Part shown: piece by piece, positions 62,843 to 64,000 of the stretch
How the letters are laid out: each line of letters opens with the position of its first letter
Position numbering within the stretch: the stretch's first letter is position 1
NCBI RefSeq assembly: GCF_025465945.1
Contig: NZ_JANLNW010000001.1
Coordinates: 1 to 64,000 of the forward strand
Source: Pseudomonas sp. 6D_7.1_Bac1
Lineage (GTDB): Bacteria > Pseudomonadota > Gammaproteobacteria > Pseudomonadales > Pseudomonadaceae
Length of the DNA: 64,000 nucleotides
Direction of reading: 5' to 3'
Translations under genes and position numbers: made by a program
Notes under the pieces: model-generated
What the model was told of the DNA's origin: nothing
What the model saw: only the letters and a program-made list of their open reading frames with translations
Databases searched by the model: none

Positions 62843-63787
62843 TCAGCGCATTTCCAACTGATGCCGATACGGCAAATCCGGCCCGGTCTTGCTGCAGGTC
62901 AAGGCTGCGGCGCTGATGGCGAACCTGAGCATCCCGTCGATCTGTTCGCGGTTCAAGCGCTGCAAGCCGTCGACCGAATCGAGCTGTTGCTCGGTCAGCC
63001 AGGCAATCAATGCGGCCTGGAAGGTATCGCCGGCACCGACGGTGTCGGCGATAGCCACCGGGATCGCCGGCGCCGTCCAGCTGCCGTGTCGACGGCTGAA
63101 CACCGTCGCGCCCTGGCCGCCACGGGTCAGGAACACCAGTTGGCAGCGATGCTCGAGCCAGCCGTTGATTACGCCCTGCGGGTCGCGGTCCGGATACAAC
63201 AGGCTCAAGTCTTCGTCGCTGACCTTGATCAGGTCGGCATGCTGGACCAATTCCGCAATCCGTGAGCGCCACAATTCGATGTTCGGTTCAGGATTGAGCC
63301 GTACGTTCGGGTCGAGGCTGATCAGGCGTTTGCCGCTTTCCCGGCGCACCAGTGCCAGCAGCGTGTCGGCAATCGGTTGCACCACCAGCGAGTACGAGCC
63401 GATGTGCAGACCGCGCACCTGATCGTCCAACTCCGGCAGATGGGCAAGCGTAAGCTGACGATCGGCGCAGCCTTCACCGCGAAAGCTGTAATGCGGCGAG
63501 CCGTTGGCACCCACCGCGACCATCGCCAGGGTGGTCGGTGCGTCGATGTCCAGCAGGTAATCCGGGCGTACTCCTTCGTCCGCCAGCACGTGTTGCAAGC
63601 GCCGGCCGAGGTAGTCGGTGGACAGCCCGGCAAACAGCGCCGCGTCCACACCCAAACGGCGCAGGCCGACCGCGACGTTGAACGGTGATCCGCCAGCAAT
63701 CGCTTTGTAATTCACTGTTGAAGCCTGACCACTGGCCTCGTTTTCGCTGAAAAAATCGAACAGCGCTTCGCCACACACCAGATACAT
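62843..63787 (-). CDS. mtlZ: Fructokinase of the mannitol pathway (PfkB family)
   Basis: The 314-residue ribokinase-fold sugar kinase has the N-terminal PfkB signature AIAGGSPFNVAVGLRRLG and the C-terminal ATP/anion-hole motif DTVGAGDTFQAALIAWL with the catalytic aspartate. It phosphorylates fructose made from mannitol or sorbitol. It lies 13 bp after the xylulokinase gene, matching the end of the mtlEFGKDYZ operon described in P. fluorescens. AAAGAG precedes the ATG. The family also includes general fructokinases, so the symbol rests on context. Confidence 0.88.
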   Translation of the reverse strand: MYLVCGEALFDFFSENEASGQASTVNYKAIAGGSPFNVAVGLRRLGVDAALFAGLSTDYLGRRLQHVLADEGVRPDYLLDIDAPTTLAMVAVGANGSPHYSFRGEGCADRQLTLAHLPELDDQVRGLHIGSYSLVVQPIADTLLALVRRESGKRLISLDPNVRLNPEPNIELWRSRIAELVQHADLIKVSDEDLSLLYPDRDPQGVINGWLEHRCQLVFLTRGGQGATVFSRRHGSWTAPAIPVAIADTVGAGDTFQAALIAWLTEQQLDSVDGLQRLNREQIDGMLRFAISAAALTCSKTGPDLPYRHQLEMR

Positions 63788-63800
63788 AATTGTTCACTCT

Positions 63801-64000
63801 TTAAAGGGTTGCGACCTGTTGTCGATAGCGCTCATAAGCCTGTTGGTAGGCCGCTGCATTCGCTGCGACGGGTTGGGTTTCGCTGCTGGAGTCGAGGCTG
63901 ACACAGCGCTCGCACAACGCCAACAGACTTTGCTGGGTACCGGCCCCGGATTCGCACCACGCGGCCTGAATCGCCGCGCCGAGCGCCGCGGCCTCACTGT
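63801..64000 (-). CDS. mtlY: Xylulokinase, C-terminal part (runs off the window)
   Basis: Only the last 65 residues are present. The visible start SEAAALGAAIQAAW is the conserved FGGY-kinase segment (usual form EGAALGAAIQA), followed by a variable helical tail ending YERYRQQVATL. The position directly upstream of mtlZ fits mtlY of the mannitol operon. The rest of the gene lies beyond position 64000. Confidence 0.8.
   Translation of the reverse strand, partial: SEAAALGAAIQAAWCESGAGTQQSLLALCERCVSLDSSSETQPVAANAAAYQQAYERYRQQVATL

Noticed and set aside
63794..63997. Basic 67-residue minus-strand frame at the window end
   Set aside because: The adjacent frame encodes the conserved C-terminus of xylulokinase and is the real gene.

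Overview
The window is chromosomal DNA of a Pseudomonas of the fluorescens group. The evidence is a glgA-treZ-malQ-treY-DUF2934-glgX cluster in the order known from Pseudomonas, Pseudomonas-restricted small families (DUF6124, DUF1652, DUF2790, DUF6543-type toxin), fluorescens-type REPINs, a mannitol-catabolism end (mtlY-mtlZ) and GC-rich codon use. No tRNA, rRNA, CRISPR array, integrase or intact IS was seen. The first ~60 bases look like a contig edge.

Layout. 0-14.4 kb, nearly all on the minus strand: an autotransporter-type barrel, an EEP-family phosphodiesterase, a PIG-L deacetylase and the alpha-glucan/trehalose operon. GlgA makes glucan; TreY, TreZ, MalQ and GlgX convert it to trehalose and recycled maltodextrin; the coding regions overlap or nearly touch. 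14.8-22 kb: hydrolase, YqaA/DUF411 pair, a chemoreceptor with its own FliA promoter, an orphan protein with a 14-codon leader ORF, and an aldo-keto reductase/LysR pair. 22-29.3 kb: a compact minus-strand operon of MdfA-like exporter, LuxE, a LuxC/PaaK-like fusion, a second PaaK-like ligase and a GNAT, with no luciferase and no PKS/NRPS; it looks like an undescribed acyl-activation and aldehyde-forming pathway. 29.5-36.9 kb: a 43-residue lipoprotein, a Fur-like regulator, a 1601-residue toxin-like protein with a fourfold internal repeat and a C-terminal HExxH motif, and dpkA.

37-54 kb is mostly housekeeping: LysR/nitrilase, NCS2 permease, LysR/polyamine-binding protein/agmatinase, a GNAT-C39 peptidase divergent from a RLAN-RimK ligase, MscS and ilvA. 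ilvA is preceded by a classical attenuator with an Ile/Thr-rich leader peptide. 54-62.6 kb is accessory: ecotin, small exported proteins, a frameshifted gene, a decayed T6SS effector with its DUF2931 candidate immunity gene, and an intact vgrG-effector-immunity lipoprotein operon. The window ends in mtlZ and mtlY.

The most interesting signal is regulatory. Both DUF6124 genes (42.1 kb and 58.0 kb) carry a ~136-nt folded leader with the same helix plan but different sequences. Each has an embedded small ORF beginning MAAxRR that stops 11 nt before the gene. In each, the 5' arm of the second helix is repeated at the ribosome-binding site, so the 3' arm can pair with either one. This is the design of a translational on/off switch. 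One of the two loci is also flanked by two oppositely oriented copies of a five-member, ~130-150 bp inverted-repeat family whose inner stems covary.
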